The position numbers and the translations under genes are program-made. Under the pieces are notes generated by a model. It worked only from the letters and a program-made list of their open reading frames with translations, searched no databases and was not told where the DNA came from. 64,000 bases of DNA from Sporopachydermia quercuum (Eukaryota > Ascomycota > Sporopachydermiomycetes > Sporopachydermiales > Sporopachydermiaceae): NCBI GenBank assembly GCA_001599295.1, contig BCGN01000005.1, positions 1,240,001-1,304,000 of the forward strand, read 5' to 3'. Shown in pieces: positions 1 to 11,609 of the stretch. Position 1 is the first letter of the stretch. Each line of letters starts with the position of its first letter.

Positions 1-3000
1 AGCATCTTCATATTGATAATCAAAACAGGTAAGAGCACCATACAAAATACTAGCCCTTCTAAGGAAAGGAGTTGTTGCTGTAGTAAGCATAGAACCTAAA
101 CCAAAGAAAAACCTCTTGACATCCTCGGTGTTATTGGCAATATACATAAGTTTATCGCCTGAAGTACCTGTTTGGTTGAATATANCCGTGAAAAAGTCTG
201 TTATAACTCCTAATTCAACTGCTTCTCCAAATTCACTTTCTGATGCAAAATCCAGAATATCATATTCGTCGGAATCTAGAACTCCATCTAACCAATAAGC
301 AACAAAATCGACAATAGAAACCGCTTTCGAGACCAGTTCGTACACAAGACACATTCTCACATGGTTTTGGAAGTGAAGTGGATCATGAAGAGTCAAACCA
401 ACTAGCTTTCCAAAGAAATCATCAGCTTGAAGGAAAACTTGCATTTTAATCTTCATCATTTCTCTCAGCTTCATCTTAGATACTAATACTTTCCATTGAC
501 AGTCAAGCAATGCCCTGTCGATAGGTCCAACAAGATCTGGTGCTACGTTACATTTCTTATGTCTGTGTCTGATTTCCAGGCCCTTAATTGAGCTGATAAA
601 AGCACGAATCAAGTCAGAATAGTTGTCGCCGCACATTACCACAGGATCCTCAACAATCTTTGTTTTCCATTCTGGTTGAGCTATCATATCAAAATACTTG
701 CTGAAAGAGTCAGTATTAACTAGCTCCATACCAACCAGACCATAAGAACTAATGATACGTAATACCCAAGGAGCCAGCGCCAAGCGACTTGCGGCGAAAT
801 NCTCTTCATACATAATAAAATCGCGGTCTTTTCTCAGTAAAGAAGATCTTGAAACCTGCGACAATCCAGGAATCTTAGGAAGATAGAAATTAGCTGTAGA
901 ACGACATAAGGGACATGAGACCACTTGCGGCATCCTTCTACCTTGAGGGGAGTTTTGATTTTCATTGCAATACTTTTCGAAACAAGTGTAATGGATTCTA
1001 TGGCCACAGCCATGAATAATTGGTATATCATCTACAGTTGAGTCATGATACACACTGTCATCCCAACCTTCACGATCTCTGTGACTATTATGATAAAACG
1101 ATTTTCCTTCAATACGGTAGCTAGTATGATAGTTCAAGGCAGGTCCTTCTGGACATTCGGAATAAATCTCGTCTCTATAAGATTCCCATTCTGATGATAC
1201 ACAGTACTTGTGATTTAAGGTAGACCCCTCTGCAAAGTTCTTGGCGATAATGAAAGGTAGGTACTTGGGCTGAACCTGATCCCAGTCAATGGATTCTAAA
1301 TATCTTACCAATGGTGTGTTATGTTTAGCGGCTAGTACGCCAGAGATGTCGGACTCTTTGAATGGGATTTTGCAGTAGATGCAGTATTCCGTGTTGTCAT
1401 CTTCCTCTACTCCCGTTTGGTCTTGATCCCTTTCTAGAGCATTTCCTGTAGTTTGCATGAACATCTTTTGATTGGCAGCAAATTCTTCTACGATTTTCTT
1501 CTGTCTCAGTCGGGCTCGTTCTTTCCTTGCTTCATCGTTGAGATTTACTTTTCCAATAGGCCGTTCCAACGACGATAGAAAGTCTTCCTCAGCAGAATTT
1601 GACTCAAAATTAAGAGATTCCAACAGGGTTGATTTATTCCATTGCATTAGCAATTTCAAACATGACTGAACAAGAGTTCTTGTTTCTTTGTCGATTGTTT
1701 CATCTGAAAACAACGAGAATAACGTATGGGCAATTGAATTTGACAAGTTTGACGCGTTTGCTAGATTGGAGGTTCGACATAGTGAAGAGAAAAATTGGTC
1801 ATAAGGCAATGGTTCGGATTGATCTAAATTAAGATCTAATGTCAGTGATTTAGGTTCGTCTTGTGAGGATTTGGCATCTATAAGACCTGCAAAAATGAGA
1901 TAAATGACTGCAAAAAGAATACCATCGTTTTTCTCACTGACAGCAAATGTGATCACGGCTTTGATAAATCGGATAATAGTTTCGCCCTTGGTGAAGGAAC
2001 CAATGTTACTGAAAGGTTTTGATTGCAAAAACGGGAAATTGATGTCGCTTGAAATGAGTTTTCTAGCTCTTTCTGCGTTATTTCCCTGAAGCAGTTTCAA
2101 TCCATGTACACCTCTATTGGATGAGCTGGAATAGCAAGAGAACAGCTGAATATTGTCATAATAACTCGACTTTAGACTGTACGTACCGACACTACTATGG
2201 TTACTAGGAGGATTATAATCAGACACCTCATCTAACACATAGTCTAGCAAAGGATCATCATCCCAAGTACTGAGACCAATTTCTTCTTCAATATAGGTGT
2301 AATTCCTTGGTTCTGCCATCAGCAAATATATCACAGCAGTTCGTATATGTTCATGAGTTTCTTCTTCTGTGGAGTGCTCTGCCTGTTGCTTATGCAGAAG
2401 AGCAGTTCTGTCAGAGAGAATAGTACACAGATGAGATACCAGGTCCTCAAGAATATATCCTGTGCGTTCCTGATACACAGGAATCACATCTGGAGCGACA
2501 GAAGCGTCCTTAATCCATTCAGTAAATCCATACCTATCAATCAAAGTCAATAAAGCTGTTTCAGGGTCCGACATAGAAAAGAACAACTGCAAGAGATACA
2601 TATTGTTCATATAGCCAAACTTGAACAATTCATCTGGAGTACTGATTTCACCAAAAGCTCGACACTGTAATGTTACCAGTGAACCGTTTCGCACCCATAT
2701 GTCGTACTTCATTTGAGATAATAGAACTACGTTTCTTATAATCTGCTCGAAAAATAGTAAAACTGTTTCTTCCCATGTATAGCCATCTAGTGAGTCTTGG
2801 GTTTCTTGTGCAATATAGTTCCACAGTCCCAGGAAATCAGTTCCCGGGTAGCATGAAAATAGCTTTTTAAGTAACATTGCCCAATAGAAGTTCAAAGGAC
2901 ATAAAAGGGAAACTGAATTGTAAGGATTTTCCACTTCAAACTCAATGATCTTACATTTATAAGTCCCCAGATCGACAGCTTGGAATGTGGGATCCAATGG

Positions 3001-5055
3001 CTGCTGAATAATCAAATTGAATATTCTGGCTAGCGATTTGGTCTCATAATTAACTGATACAGAGTTACTTATTGCTTTATCAGTAGCGTTGTCGGCTTGA
3101 GGCAGAAGACTATCAACAGCTGTGAGAATGCTTGCCAGTTTCAATGCAAATCCCAGAATTTGAATAAAAATGCTTGGCCTTTCGTACATCACATGAGCAC
3201 CTGTTTTCCTGGAAATCTTCATCGATTGTTGTAATCCTGTGAATACGTTATCCATAATGCATATTTTGTCATATTCCAATGTATTATCATCAGACTGAAC
3301 TCCTTTAATGAACACTTCGATCAGGTTTCTTAACGGACGAACTGAACTATGGAGCATTAAATTCTCGTTGAATTTAAACGCACCATATATAGGTCGACTC
3401 TCTTCAATCTGGTAAAATAGATCAGCAGAATGATAAAACGCTTCAGCTGCAAAAACCATCTTCCTGAGAAGGTCCCCATTGTTCCCACGTATGATATCTT
3501 TCGTCGTAGAAACTGTTGTGAGTAACTGAGCCATAATATTATCAAATCCATTGAGATCCTTTTCACGATCAACGTTATATAACGTATGAAGTAGTTGGGG
3601 ATACATAGACAGGATGTCATTTCCCATCTGCGGTTTGAAATCTGGTGACATGATTAAAACAGATCCTAAGAACTTCTCTAAATTCAGTCGAGTACTTTTG
3701 TCGAACCTCGGTTCCATGTACAACAAATACTGTAACCGGGATTGAGACAATAGCCTGTCTGGAGATATGCTTGACGCTTCATTACTTCCAACACGTTTGA
3801 CCAAAACTTCAGGGATTTTTTGCTTCTCGTTGAGAAATCCATATTTAAAAGTGTGCAAACCTGATTCGGTGGTTGCGATATCATTTGGATACATACGCGG
3901 TGGGTTCTGAACGCCTTTATTTCTTTGTGATAATAACACTTTACACAAACACGAAATTACTGTTGATTGTATCACTTCATTTCTTCTTGCAACCAAATCA
4001 CAAAGAAATTTAACACAGTAGCCAACTAATTGAAAGCGGAAATAATCCCTTCGGGAGCAAATTGTTGCGGCTATGCCCGATTCACCTGCAATTGCTTTTC
4101 TATTGATGAGGTTCTCGACATTTTCTTGACCTTTGATAGCAGCCTTGCCTTCGCGATCGATCAGCTCACACAATAGACGAGCCTCGGATCTGGTGAGGCC
4201 AGTGCTATTGAGAATACAATTTTGAGCATCGTCAAAAGAATGTAACTCATCATTCCACAGGACAAGGACATATTCAGAAGAATTCTCGTCTTTATAACTA
4301 TAGACGTCTTCTAAAAGGTTTGATTGGTTGGAATAGTCAATTGGATCTATATCGTCTGTGTAGTTTCTATGGAAGGGAGAGGTCACCTTTGGAAGCAGCA
4401 CTGGCTCGTTGAAAGTGATCACATCAAGAATGTAATCAAAAATCACCTCTAAAGTATCGTATATACTATCATGAAGATCTTGCGGTACAGTTTGTGAGGA
4501 TTCGGCAAATTCGTCTTTGATTGATGCCTTACAATGTAATTCTTTGTTCCAAGCTTCAGGATCACCACAATCACAACAACCGCTACTACTCAGAGGGAAA
4601 TAAACACTCACTTGATGGCCTTCGTGATCATTGGGATTAAAGCAATCATCACAGAGCACACATGTATCATCTGCTTGACAATCACGACATCTATACAATC
4701 GTGACTTAGGATTAAAAGAAGCTCCGCAAGTTCTTCCTTCATGATTAGCCGATGTCTTTTTAGGATTTCTGGGTTCCACCGTTAAGGCAAATTTTGTCAG
4801 ATTCAAATAATCATGATCGTCGATATACTCTTCAAAAAAATCTTCTAGGTTATCTAGTCCTGGAGACCCTGTTTGGCTGTATATATAATCCATATATTTA
4901 CCATTACCAGCGATTGATATCTCCAAGGCGTGAAACAGCAATGATTTAACAACATCTGAAGAGTATGAACAATATGAGCTATTTTCAAAGTTCAAAACTT
5001 TAGGCAAAGCAGCAAACAGCCGTTTGAGAGTCTTCTTATGATCTGTTTGACCCAT
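1..5055 (-). CDS. UBR1: E3 ubiquitin ligase UBR1 (N-recognin), C-terminus cut off by window edge
   Basis: RING-type E3 ligase that recognises N-degrons (basic and bulky N-terminal residues) and polyubiquitinates their carriers with a Rad6-type E2 in cytosol and nucleus. One intronless frame runs from the ATG at 5055-5053 (MGQTDHKKTLKRLF) to the first base of the window, giving about 1685 codons. Residues about 105-175 form the UBR box, with the expected Cys/His spacing (GRTCGASF, YRCRDCQ, CDDCF, GCCDCGDPEAW). Near residues 1220-1390 lie the RING cysteines (EYCIYCK; then CPLCRSTANFYLPKI). S. cerevisiae Ubr1 is 1950 aa, so roughly 250 C-terminal residues are missing. Ns at 184 and 801 each blur one codon. 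The order of domains and the UBR box make the family secure. Ubr1 rather than Ubr2 is inferred from overall similarity and was not tested by phylogeny. Confidence 0.93.
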   Translation of the reverse strand, partial: MGQTDHKKTLKRLFAALPKVLNFENSSYCSYSSDVVKSLLFHALEISIAGNGKYMDYIYSQTGSPGLDNLEDFFEEYIDDHDYLNLTKFALTVEPRNPKKTSANHEGRTCGASFNPKSRLYRCRDCQADDTCVLCDDCFNPNDHEGHQVSVYFPLSSSGCCDCGDPEAWNKELHCKASIKDEFAESSQTVPQDLHDSIYDTLEVIFDYILDVITFNEPVLLPKVTSPFHRNYTDDIDPIDYSNQSNLLEDVYSYKDENSSEYVLVLWNDELHSFDDAQNCILNSTGLTRSEARLLCELIDREGKAAIKGQENVENLINRKAIAGESGIAATICSRRDYFRFQLVGYCVKFLCDLVARRNEVIQSTVISCLCKVLLSQRNKGVQNPPRMYPNDIATTESGLHTFKYGFLNEKQKIPEVLVKRVGSNEASSISPDRLLSQSRLQYLLYMEPRFDKSTRLNLEKFLGSVLIMSPDFKPQMGNDILSMYPQLLHTLYNVDREKDLNGFDNIMAQLLTTVSTTKDIIRGNNGDLLRKMVFAAEAFYHSADLFYQIEESRPIYGAFKFNENLMLHSSVRPLRNLIEVFIKGVQSDDNTLEYDKICIMDNVFTGLQQSMKISRKTGAHVMYERPSIFIQILGFALKLASILTAVDSLLPQADNATDKAISNSVSVNYETKSLARIFNLIIQQPLDPTFQAVDLGTYKCKIIEFEVENPYNSVSLLCPLNFYWAMLLKKLFSCYPGTDFLGLWNYIAQETQDSLDGYTWEETVLLFFEQIIRNVVLLSQMKYDIWVRNGSLVTLQCRAFGEISTPDELFKFGYMNNMYLLQLFFSMSDPETALLTLIDRYGFTEWIKDASVAPDVIPVYQERTGYILEDLVSHLCTILSDRTALLHKQQAEHSTEEETHEHIRTAVIYLLMAEPRNYTYIEEEIGLSTWDDDPLLDYVLDEVSDYNPPSNHSSVGTYSLKSSYYDNIQLFSCYSSSSNRGVHGLKLLQGNNAERARKLISSDINFPFLQSKPFSNIGSFTKGETIIRFIKAVITFAVSEKNDGILFAVIYLIFAGLIDAKSSQDEPKSLTLDLNLDQSEPLPYDQFFSSLCRTSNLANASNLSNSIAHTLFSLFSDETIDKETRTLVQSCLKLLMQWNKSTLLESLNFESNSAEEDFLSSLERPIGKVNLNDEARKERARLRQKKIVEEFAANQKMFMQTTGNALERDQDQTGVEEDDNTEYCIYCKIPFKESDISGVLAAKHNTPLVRYLESIDWDQVQPKYLPFIIAKNFAEGSTLNHKYCVSSEWESYRDEIYSECPEGPALNYHTSYRIEGKSFYHNSHRDREGWDDSVYHDSTVDDIPIIHGCGHRIHYTCFEKYCNENQNSPQGRRMPQVVSCPLCRSTANFYLPKIPGLSQVSRSSLLRKDRDFIMYEEXFAASRLALAPWVLRIISSYGLVGMELVNTDSFSKYFDMIAQPEWKTKIVEDPVVMCGDNYSDLIRAFISSIKGLEIRHRHKKCNVAPDLVGPIDRALLDCQWKVLVSKMKLREMMKIKMQVFLQADDFFGKLVGLTLHDPLHFQNHVRMCLVYELVSKAVSIVDFVAYWLDGVLDSDEYDILDFASESEFGEAVELGVITDFFTXIFNQTGTSGDKLMYIANNTEDVKRFFFGLGSMLTTATTPFLRRASILYGALTCFDYQYEDA

Positions 5056-6174
5056 TGTGATTACACAGTAGGTAAAGCAGTTATTGCTCTGGTAAATGTG
5101 TGGGATGAATAAAGTGTGTATCTCAGAAGTATATACGTAAAATATTGTGCTGCCACTACAATGTCTAACCAATGTTTTGGTTTAATTGGGAGCAATTCTT
5201 GATGATACAGTCTAGTCAATATTGATTTCTATTCTTTGATGTTAATTACTCCTGATACTGGTTGCTATATTTTGATATATCTGCCTGAAAGGAATAGAAC
5301 ACAGTGTGGAAATCAGAAACAACAATTGGTGAGTCTATCAAACAAAATGGTCTCTAAACGTCTGAAGTAAGTACCATATAATAGATCAGAAGTAAATAAG
5401 GTCCTATTTGATAACAAGAGGAAGCCAATAATGAATGATGACCTTAACTAAGAAAAGCAAGAGTCTAATGAGATGAGAAGGATGAACAACGCTGAGTGAG
5501 ATTGTGGAAGAATGTAATTTCGGATACCATATGGAATTAGGACTTATCTTCTCCGGAATGAGTATCTGCAGGAACAAGCGATAAGATCGGCGATGATATT
5601 TAATATTGGAAAGAAATATCATCAAACATGTTATTTGATAATTTCTGCCTCCTAGGGCCGTGTATAGTCAAATAATCTACCAGATGAACCATTATACTAG
5701 GATTTTGCTGAATGAGCAAGCGCCGATAAGGATCCTCATATTCTCATATTATGGACACGATAAGAACGCTATAAATGGAATTCACTATCATTTCCGTGAT
5801 TACTTTGACTCCAGTTTTCTGAAATAGTGGCGAGGATTCAAAGAATTATTACCAATAAATAAGAAAATAATGGAATAAATCATATTTCTACTTGCAGGGT
5901 GATCTATATATTGTTTGCTAATTTATCTTCACTCCCATAACCCTTAATTATGAATATATGAATAAAAGAGAAAGATACTGTCATATTTACGATACAAAAT
6001 TTCATTGGGAATGGTATCACGTGAAACGATATATTTTGATGTGATGATTCTAATCTCAAAACCATACCACTGATTGTTACAATTAGTTAAAATGTTCTAT
6101 TACTACTATACAAAAATATTGCTCTAATTACACATAATTAAAAATATGATAAATATACAGATGATGACCATTAT
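5056..6174. other. Intergenic: UBR1 promoter and 3' flank of the coiled-coil gene
   Basis: About 1.1 kb without a supportable gene. Only short chance ORFs are seen. It holds the UBR1 5' region, a TCACGTGA box at 6017-6024, and AT-rich DNA toward the stop codon of the next gene. No tRNA or snRNA signature was found. Confidence 0.6.
6017..6024. promoter_or_regulatory. TCACGTGA palindrome (bHLH/Cbf1-type E-box)
   Basis: Perfect 8-bp palindrome TCACGTGA, the core bound by Cbf1/Pho4-type bHLH proteins in yeasts. It lies about 960 bp upstream of the UBR1 start. Two more copies sit in other intergenic regions of the window (8723-8730 and 18956-18963), all with AT on the left. Binding is inferred. 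Confidence 0.4.
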
Positions 6175-8364
6175 TCAATTATCAAGTTTAGCTAGATTTA
6201 CCTTGATTGGAGACATGGTCATTGATCCCTCAATCGTAGCATCAACTTGCCTCAAAGAGGACTTTCCTGAGTGTCGGAGAGATTTTCCCGAATTGGGCTC
6301 TCTTCTTTCGTTATTGCTATACACATGATCCTGCTCTTTCTCGTTGCTCTGGTCAAGCATTTGCTCATTATTCAATGTTGACGCATCTGCAGACCCTCCA
6401 TGATTTGTTACACTCTTATTAAATATAAAGGATACCCTTCCGACTCCTATTTCCTTAGAAACCATAGATCTTCTACTCAAAGTAGGATTTTTACTTTTTA
6501 GTCCTTCAGGGTTTTTGCTTTTTTCTATTCTGTCAAGATTCCTAATATCATCGTTCCTGTAATTCGTTTCTTCAGTACCATGTCTTTCTTCTATCTTGTC
6601 TCTAATCATGCCATCCAATTGTTCTAGATTTTTTCCTTTTCTTACACATAGCTGAGAGATCTCGTTGCTCGTATTATACAGCCTTTTCAATATTCTCTCT
6701 GACTTTTTTGCTACTTCATTCTCGTCATCTCCATTTATATTCTCAACCGATATCAGTAGCTTCTCTAATTCAATGATATAAAAGCTAACCTCATCATCTT
6801 CTACACCTTGAAGTATTGTCTTCACTTTCTGATAGTACTTTTCTATTAAATCGTGTACGGAATCTTTGGTGACAGGTTCAATAGCAGGTGACTCCGCTGC
6901 ATCTGGAGTATTTATAGATACAAATGGTTCAGCCTGCTCAGAAATATAACCGTTGGTTCCTAATACTGACTTTTCAGTAGTGTGCTGTTGCTCATTTAAT
7001 TTTGTATTCCACTCTGCTGAAACGGTATGTACTGATTCAGAAACCGAGTTGGCATTATCGTTAATGGTGCTCTGATCTCTGGTACTTCTCTCAAAACCAT
7101 CATCACCATTCAACTGGGCAGCAGGGTGTAACGACTCCTCTTCCGTTTCGGTATTTTTGGGTGGAAATTTCTGTTTAGCTCTGCCTCTTGTACGAGCTTT
7201 TGACCTGTATGTCTCTTTCTTGTTGGATGTCATATTCCCTGGTTTCCTATTACTAACAGGTTCCAATGCGGGAGTTGCAGCAGAAGCAGCTTCAAGCTTA
7301 CTGACAGCTTTCTCAAGACGTTTGAACTTCATTTCATTTAATTTTCTAACATTTTCTATTCGGAGAAAAGCAGAGGCCGGATTATGTGGCGTAGCATTTG
7401 ATAGTTCTGCCAATTCATTGAATCGTATGTTCATATTTGCTTCCACATTTGCTATTTGCTCAGTAAATGCACTTCGTTGTTTAATTTGTTCTTCCTTTAT
7501 TTCAATAATTTCCTGTCGTATGCTTCCCACTTCATTTTCAAGCTTTGTGTGAGATTCAATCAAGCTGTCAATAACTTCTACAAGCTCTATAAGAGACGAG
7601 TCTATTTGCCTATTGTGTATGGATGATTTGAAATCATCATTGTATGTTCCTTTTGTAACTTCTGTTCGTTTATCATTATAATAATTATTGTCCGCTTCAT
7701 AATGATGTTCATAATCATCTCCATGGTCAAATCTACTATCCACAACACTCAAGTTATCGTGCTTGTTGGAGGCGCCCTTATGTTCATCATGGCTAAGTTT
7801 CTTCGGAGAAGGTTCTATACCATCAAAAGACACGTCAATATATGGATGATCGTTCACCGACGATTGTCTAACTTTTCTTCTTTTCCTCTTATGTTTCTCT
7901 CTCCGTGTTCCTTGTTTTTCATCACTAGGAGTACCAATAAACTCAGGAATTGTTCCTGGCATGCTACCAGCTTTATTAGGAGTCAAGGAATGATACTTGA
8001 ACCAACTGGTGATAGTAGAAGTCAATGAGCTAGTCTCCGTGTTCTTATCAGCTTCTATGGGATTCATTGAAGTTTCTCCACGCTTCCTCTTATTTCCAGT
8101 TTTTCCTATTACTTGAATTTCTGATGGTATTTTATATTCTTTCTGATTTACAGCTTCGACTTCACTGCTGGAACATGCTGTTTGCTGGTGTTTCAGACTA
8201 TCATCGCGAAACCCCGTGTTTACGCGTGTCTTCTTTCTACTATTTCTTGGGCTATTATTTGCTGTAGATGTTCTGTCGCTTGTGTGCTTCTTCTTGTTTT
8301 CCCCCANATTGGCATCTTGATAAGCCTTCAGCATGGAGGAAAATATAGAATCTGACCAAGTCAT
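6175..8364 (-). CDS. Unrecognised 729-aa nuclear-type coiled-coil protein
   Basis: A single open frame of 729 aa starting at ATG 8364 (MTWSDSIFSSMLKAYQDAN). I do not recognise the family. It is very hydrophilic and rich in Ser, Asn, Lys and Glu. Basic clusters resembling nuclear localisation signals occur around residues 95-100 (KTGNKRKRGE), 150-165 (REKHKRKRRKVRQ) and 365-385 (RSKARTRGRAKQK). A heptad-like coiled coil spans about residues 255-330 (LIELVEVIDSLIESHTKLEN onward), with a shorter helical stretch near 345-360 and another near 515-590. There is no enzyme motif, signal peptide or membrane segment. The C-terminus carries an SP-rich tail (TMSPIKVNLAKLDN). An N at 8307 blurs one N-terminal codon. 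Length and an undisturbed frame argue that it is real. A nuclear, kinetochore or spindle-pole structural role is possible but only a guess from composition. Confidence 0.75.
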   Translation of the reverse strand: MTWSDSIFSSMLKAYQDANXGENKKKHTSDRTSTANNSPRNSRKKTRVNTGFRDDSLKHQQTACSSSEVEAVNQKEYKIPSEIQVIGKTGNKRKRGETSMNPIEADKNTETSSLTSTITSWFKYHSLTPNKAGSMPGTIPEFIGTPSDEKQGTRREKHKRKRRKVRQSSVNDHPYIDVSFDGIEPSPKKLSHDEHKGASNKHDNLSVVDSRFDHGDDYEHHYEADNNYYNDKRTEVTKGTYNDDFKSSIHNRQIDSSLIELVEVIDSLIESHTKLENEVGSIRQEIIEIKEEQIKQRSAFTEQIANVEANMNIRFNELAELSNATPHNPASAFLRIENVRKLNEMKFKRLEKAVSKLEAASAATPALEPVSNRKPGNMTSNKKETYRSKARTRGRAKQKFPPKNTETEEESLHPAAQLNGDDGFERSTRDQSTINDNANSVSESVHTVSAEWNTKLNEQQHTTEKSVLGTNGYISEQAEPFVSINTPDAAESPAIEPVTKDSVHDLIEKYYQKVKTILQGVEDDEVSFYIIELEKLLISVENINGDDENEVAKKSERILKRLYNTSNEISQLCVRKGKNLEQLDGMIRDKIEERHGTEETNYRNDDIRNLDRIEKSKNPEGLKSKNPTLSRRSMVSKEIGVGRVSFIFNKSVTNHGGSADASTLNNEQMLDQSNEKEQDHVYSNNERREPNSGKSLRHSGKSSLRQVDATIEGSMTMSPIKVNLAKLDN

Positions 8365-9217
8365 GATTATGAAGAAATCAACCTGGGTTGTGCTTGGTAT
8401 GTATGCATCAGTAGTTGTGTTGGGTAGACCGATGTGTATCTGTGGTATTGTTCAAGAATGGAACGACTCTCAGCCTCCAAAAAAACTGTGCTTTACAGAA
8501 TGCAAGTTTAAAGCAATTCAGTAACAGATTAGAACGTGTCATGGTTATCGAAAACAGTGTTTCCGTTCAATTGATTGGTGTCTAGTTTGTGGTTATCTGT
8601 ATGTCCATCTACTCATACAAAGAAGAATTATTACATGAATGATTGGAGTTATCCTGGTGCCTGTTTTAAGACGGAGATAGAGCGTTGGGTTGAAGAAGTC
8701 ACCTGAAATCTGAATTATCTTATCACGTGAGTTTCTTGTTATTTATACAATTTGGTGTTGAAAATCAATGAACACGAAAGAATACGCGTCTGGTAATGGG
8801 TAAACATGGTATTACTGGCTGATTATGATAACTATGATTTAAACACTGAGCTCCTTATATATTCTATTACATTGTCAACTATATCAGCAGGATTTATTTG
8901 TCCGCAATCGATATTGTATAGTATAGGAAACTCATCAACTGGCATTTTTATGATCTTTCCGGTAGGAGAAAGAAAAGGAACCTGATAATCTGTCTATATA
9001 CTGATTGTTAGCTCATAGTTAGAGACGGTGAAGAAGACTATAGTGATTGATCGTAAGAAGAAAGATTTTATGAGATCTAGTATGTTGTAGGCCAAAGCTT
9101 ATTTACTCTCTTATTGTTGAATCAAGAATAGCATTTCCGGCAAAAGAANGGACTCCTTTTGAGGAATAAAAAGTTCTACTACACTTTCATTATACCTCAT
9201 CTTATTTAATAACCAAA
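8365..9217. other. Divergent promoter region between the coiled-coil gene and DPB2
   Basis: About 850 bp between divergent start codons. It contains a TCACGTGA box at 8723-8730 roughly midway and an AT-rich stretch just before the DPB2 ATG. No ORF with coding character and no RNA gene was seen. Confidence 0.6.
8723..8730. promoter_or_regulatory. TCACGTGA palindrome in divergent promoter
   Basis: Same 8-bp E-box as at 6017, placed about 360 bp upstream of the coiled-coil gene and about 490 bp upstream of DPB2, so it could serve either gene. Factor identity (Cbf1/bHLH) is inferred from the motif only. Confidence 0.4.
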
Positions 9218-11452
9218 ATGGCACCTATAAACACGCCAGCAGTTCTTCCCATTCAACTACAACCATCAAACTTAAGACCAGTCGCTTATAGGATCCTGTC
9301 TAAAAAACATGGGTTGAATATTAAATCATCAGCTTTGCAGAAATTAGCAGATTTTATGGGGAAAAGGTTTGGAATTGAATGGAGAGGAGCCAAAGCTCAA
9401 TTGTTTCTTGAAGAAGTCGCAAGACTATGGAAAGAAGAAGACAGAGGTTTGTTTTTAGAAGGAGATGAACTGGATCTAATAATTAGAGAAGTTGCTGAGA
9501 AGCAGAAAAACAGGCATACTATAAGAACAACCAATACCATACTCACAGGCGTTGTAGATGATCTGGCAAAAACTACGAATAAAGTCACCACAGATGAGCT
9601 AATATCAACGCAGAGTGAACAATCAACAAGTAATTTTTCCACAAGAAACAACATCTCTAATCTGGATAATCTGTCCCTTGACTGGAAAGATTATTTCAAA
9701 GTATTTGATGCCTATAAACAAAGACCTATTAAATATAATCATCTACGACACAATTTCGAATACATACAAGAAGAACAGAATATTCATAAAGGCAAAGACT
9801 CTGATATTACTGAGATATCCAATATCAAGATTCCTAAAGCTGAAAGCTTGATCCAGTTGTATTTCAACAGATATTACATTCTTTATGATAGGTTACTACG
9901 GAACGAGAGTTTGCAAGGTCCCACAGTTACTCAACTGTCAGAGAAGTTTTCATTCTCTTCACAATCAAATGGGCTAACAAAAGAGAAACGAACTATTACT
10001 GCTATCAAAAATCTGCTAGGAAGAGCAGGCAAAATGTTCATTGTCTTCGGTTTATTAGCAAAATCACCTAAAGGAAATTGGACATTACAAGATGCCTCCG
10101 ATACGATAGATCTGGATCTTTCAATTACATCTGCTGCACCTGGGGCTTACTATGTTCCAGGAAATTTTCTACTATGCGAAGGAATTTACAAAGGAAATGG
10201 TAGATTGCAAGTGATATTCATAGATCATCCACCTGTTGAAAGTCGTCTTAAATCATTAGAAGCTTTCGGTCATATGGATTTCTTTGGCGTCCACAGATCA
10301 GTTGCTCTTTCTAGTCATAACAATTTCCTACCAGTTAGAATTGACAAATCTGTATATAACGAATTGGTTGTTCAGGAGCAAGAACTAATACATCATAAAA
10401 TGATTGCCCTAGGAGGTGATCTACATCTGGATAACCTTAGGACATTCGATGCTTTGAAAAAAACATTCACAAGCATTCAAGCAAATAAAAATCTTCCGTT
10501 GGCCATTGTATTTCTAGGTAATTTTACTTCAATCCCATTTCATTCTGGAGGATCACCAGCTAATACGACTACCTACAAAGAGGGATTTGACACGCTTGCG
10601 GCATTGATAGAATCATTTCCTAGAATCGCCAAAGCAGTCAAACTTATATTCATACCTGGTGATAATGATCCATGGGGTTCAATGGCTGGTTTTGGTGGAG
10701 CTGCTACTTGGCCATTGCATCCTATTCCACCGTCTTTCGTTACGGCCATGAGAAGAGTTTCTAAAAATTGTGAATGGACATCAAATCCCAGTAGAATGGT
10801 TTACCTATCACAGGAAATAGCTTTTGTTAGGGAAGAGTATGGTAATAGATTCCGACGTAAAAATGTGATACTGGAAGAACAAACAAAGAAGTCAACTGAC
10901 TCCATAGACTCTATTCAATCAGATGTTGGTCACGATGTTGATGCTTCTGTATTGGAGGCTAGAAAGGTATGTTTTTCTTATGAATTATTTGATATCGGAA
11001 GCAGAAGCATCATCTCTGATAAATATTGAACATAACCAAACTTCTGTACTTTATCAGAACCTAATAACTAACTGAATAACATCTAGGTTGTCAGAACGAT
11101 TCTTGATCAAGGTCACTTGAATCCATTTGGCTTGGATGAGCGACCAGAAGTTTGGAGTGCTGATCAAACAATGCATTTATTACCGGCACCAACGTTAGTA
11201 AGTATAACAATTGAGACTGATGGTAAAATAGCGCATGGTGGATATACACAAAAGTATATTTATGCATCATTATGATACTAACACCTATATAACTAGGTAT
11301 TAATGGCAGATACATCAACTCCTGAATTTGATGTCACTTATGAAGGATGTCATGTTGTGAACTCTAGTCGATATATCAATAACTCTCAAGCAAACTGGAT
11401 AGAGTACAACTTTTCCTCTAGAAAAGTGACATTCCAAAAGGTAACTGTTTAA
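9218..11452 (+). CDS. DPB2: DNA polymerase epsilon subunit B (Dpb2), three exons
   Basis: Essential non-catalytic subunit of the leading-strand replicase Pol epsilon, which links the polymerase to the CMG helicase through GINS. Exons read 9218-10966, 11087-11197 and 11297-11452, giving about 671 aa (S. cerevisiae 689). The N-terminal helical domain starts MAPINTPAVLPIQL. An OB-fold and inactive calcineurin-like phosphoesterase part follows from about residue 310 (for example ALGGDLHLDNL, VFLGNFTSIPF, IFIPGDNDPWGS). Exon 2 joins in frame as VVRTILDQGHLNPFGLDER and exon 3 as VLMADTSTPEFDVTYEG. Intron 1 (10967-11086) has GTATGT, AACTAAC and TAG; intron 2 (11198-11296) has GTAAGT, TACTAAC and TAG. 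The end chosen is the TAA at 11450-11452. A further intron starting at 11441 lacks a branch point and is not favoured. It is convergent with BET2, 157 bp away. Confidence 0.92.
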
Positions 11453-11609
11453 TACGCTGAGTTCATATATGGAGCTGATGTTGAGGATCATTACTGATGA
11501 GCTGAATAATAGCTAGGAAGTGTTATTCATCAGATTCAACCTGACACTTACCTCAATATTCATCATTCAATACATTCAGCTTTGTCTCTATCTATACGAC
11601 TGTATTAGT

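Noticed and set aside
7157-7552. 131-codon plus-strand ORF
   Set aside because: Lies wholly opposite the coiled-coil gene and is a shadow of it.
11441-11520. A third DPB2 intron starting GTAACT
   Set aside because: No CTAAC branch near the acceptor, and the TAA at 11450 gives a sensible end at the usual family length.
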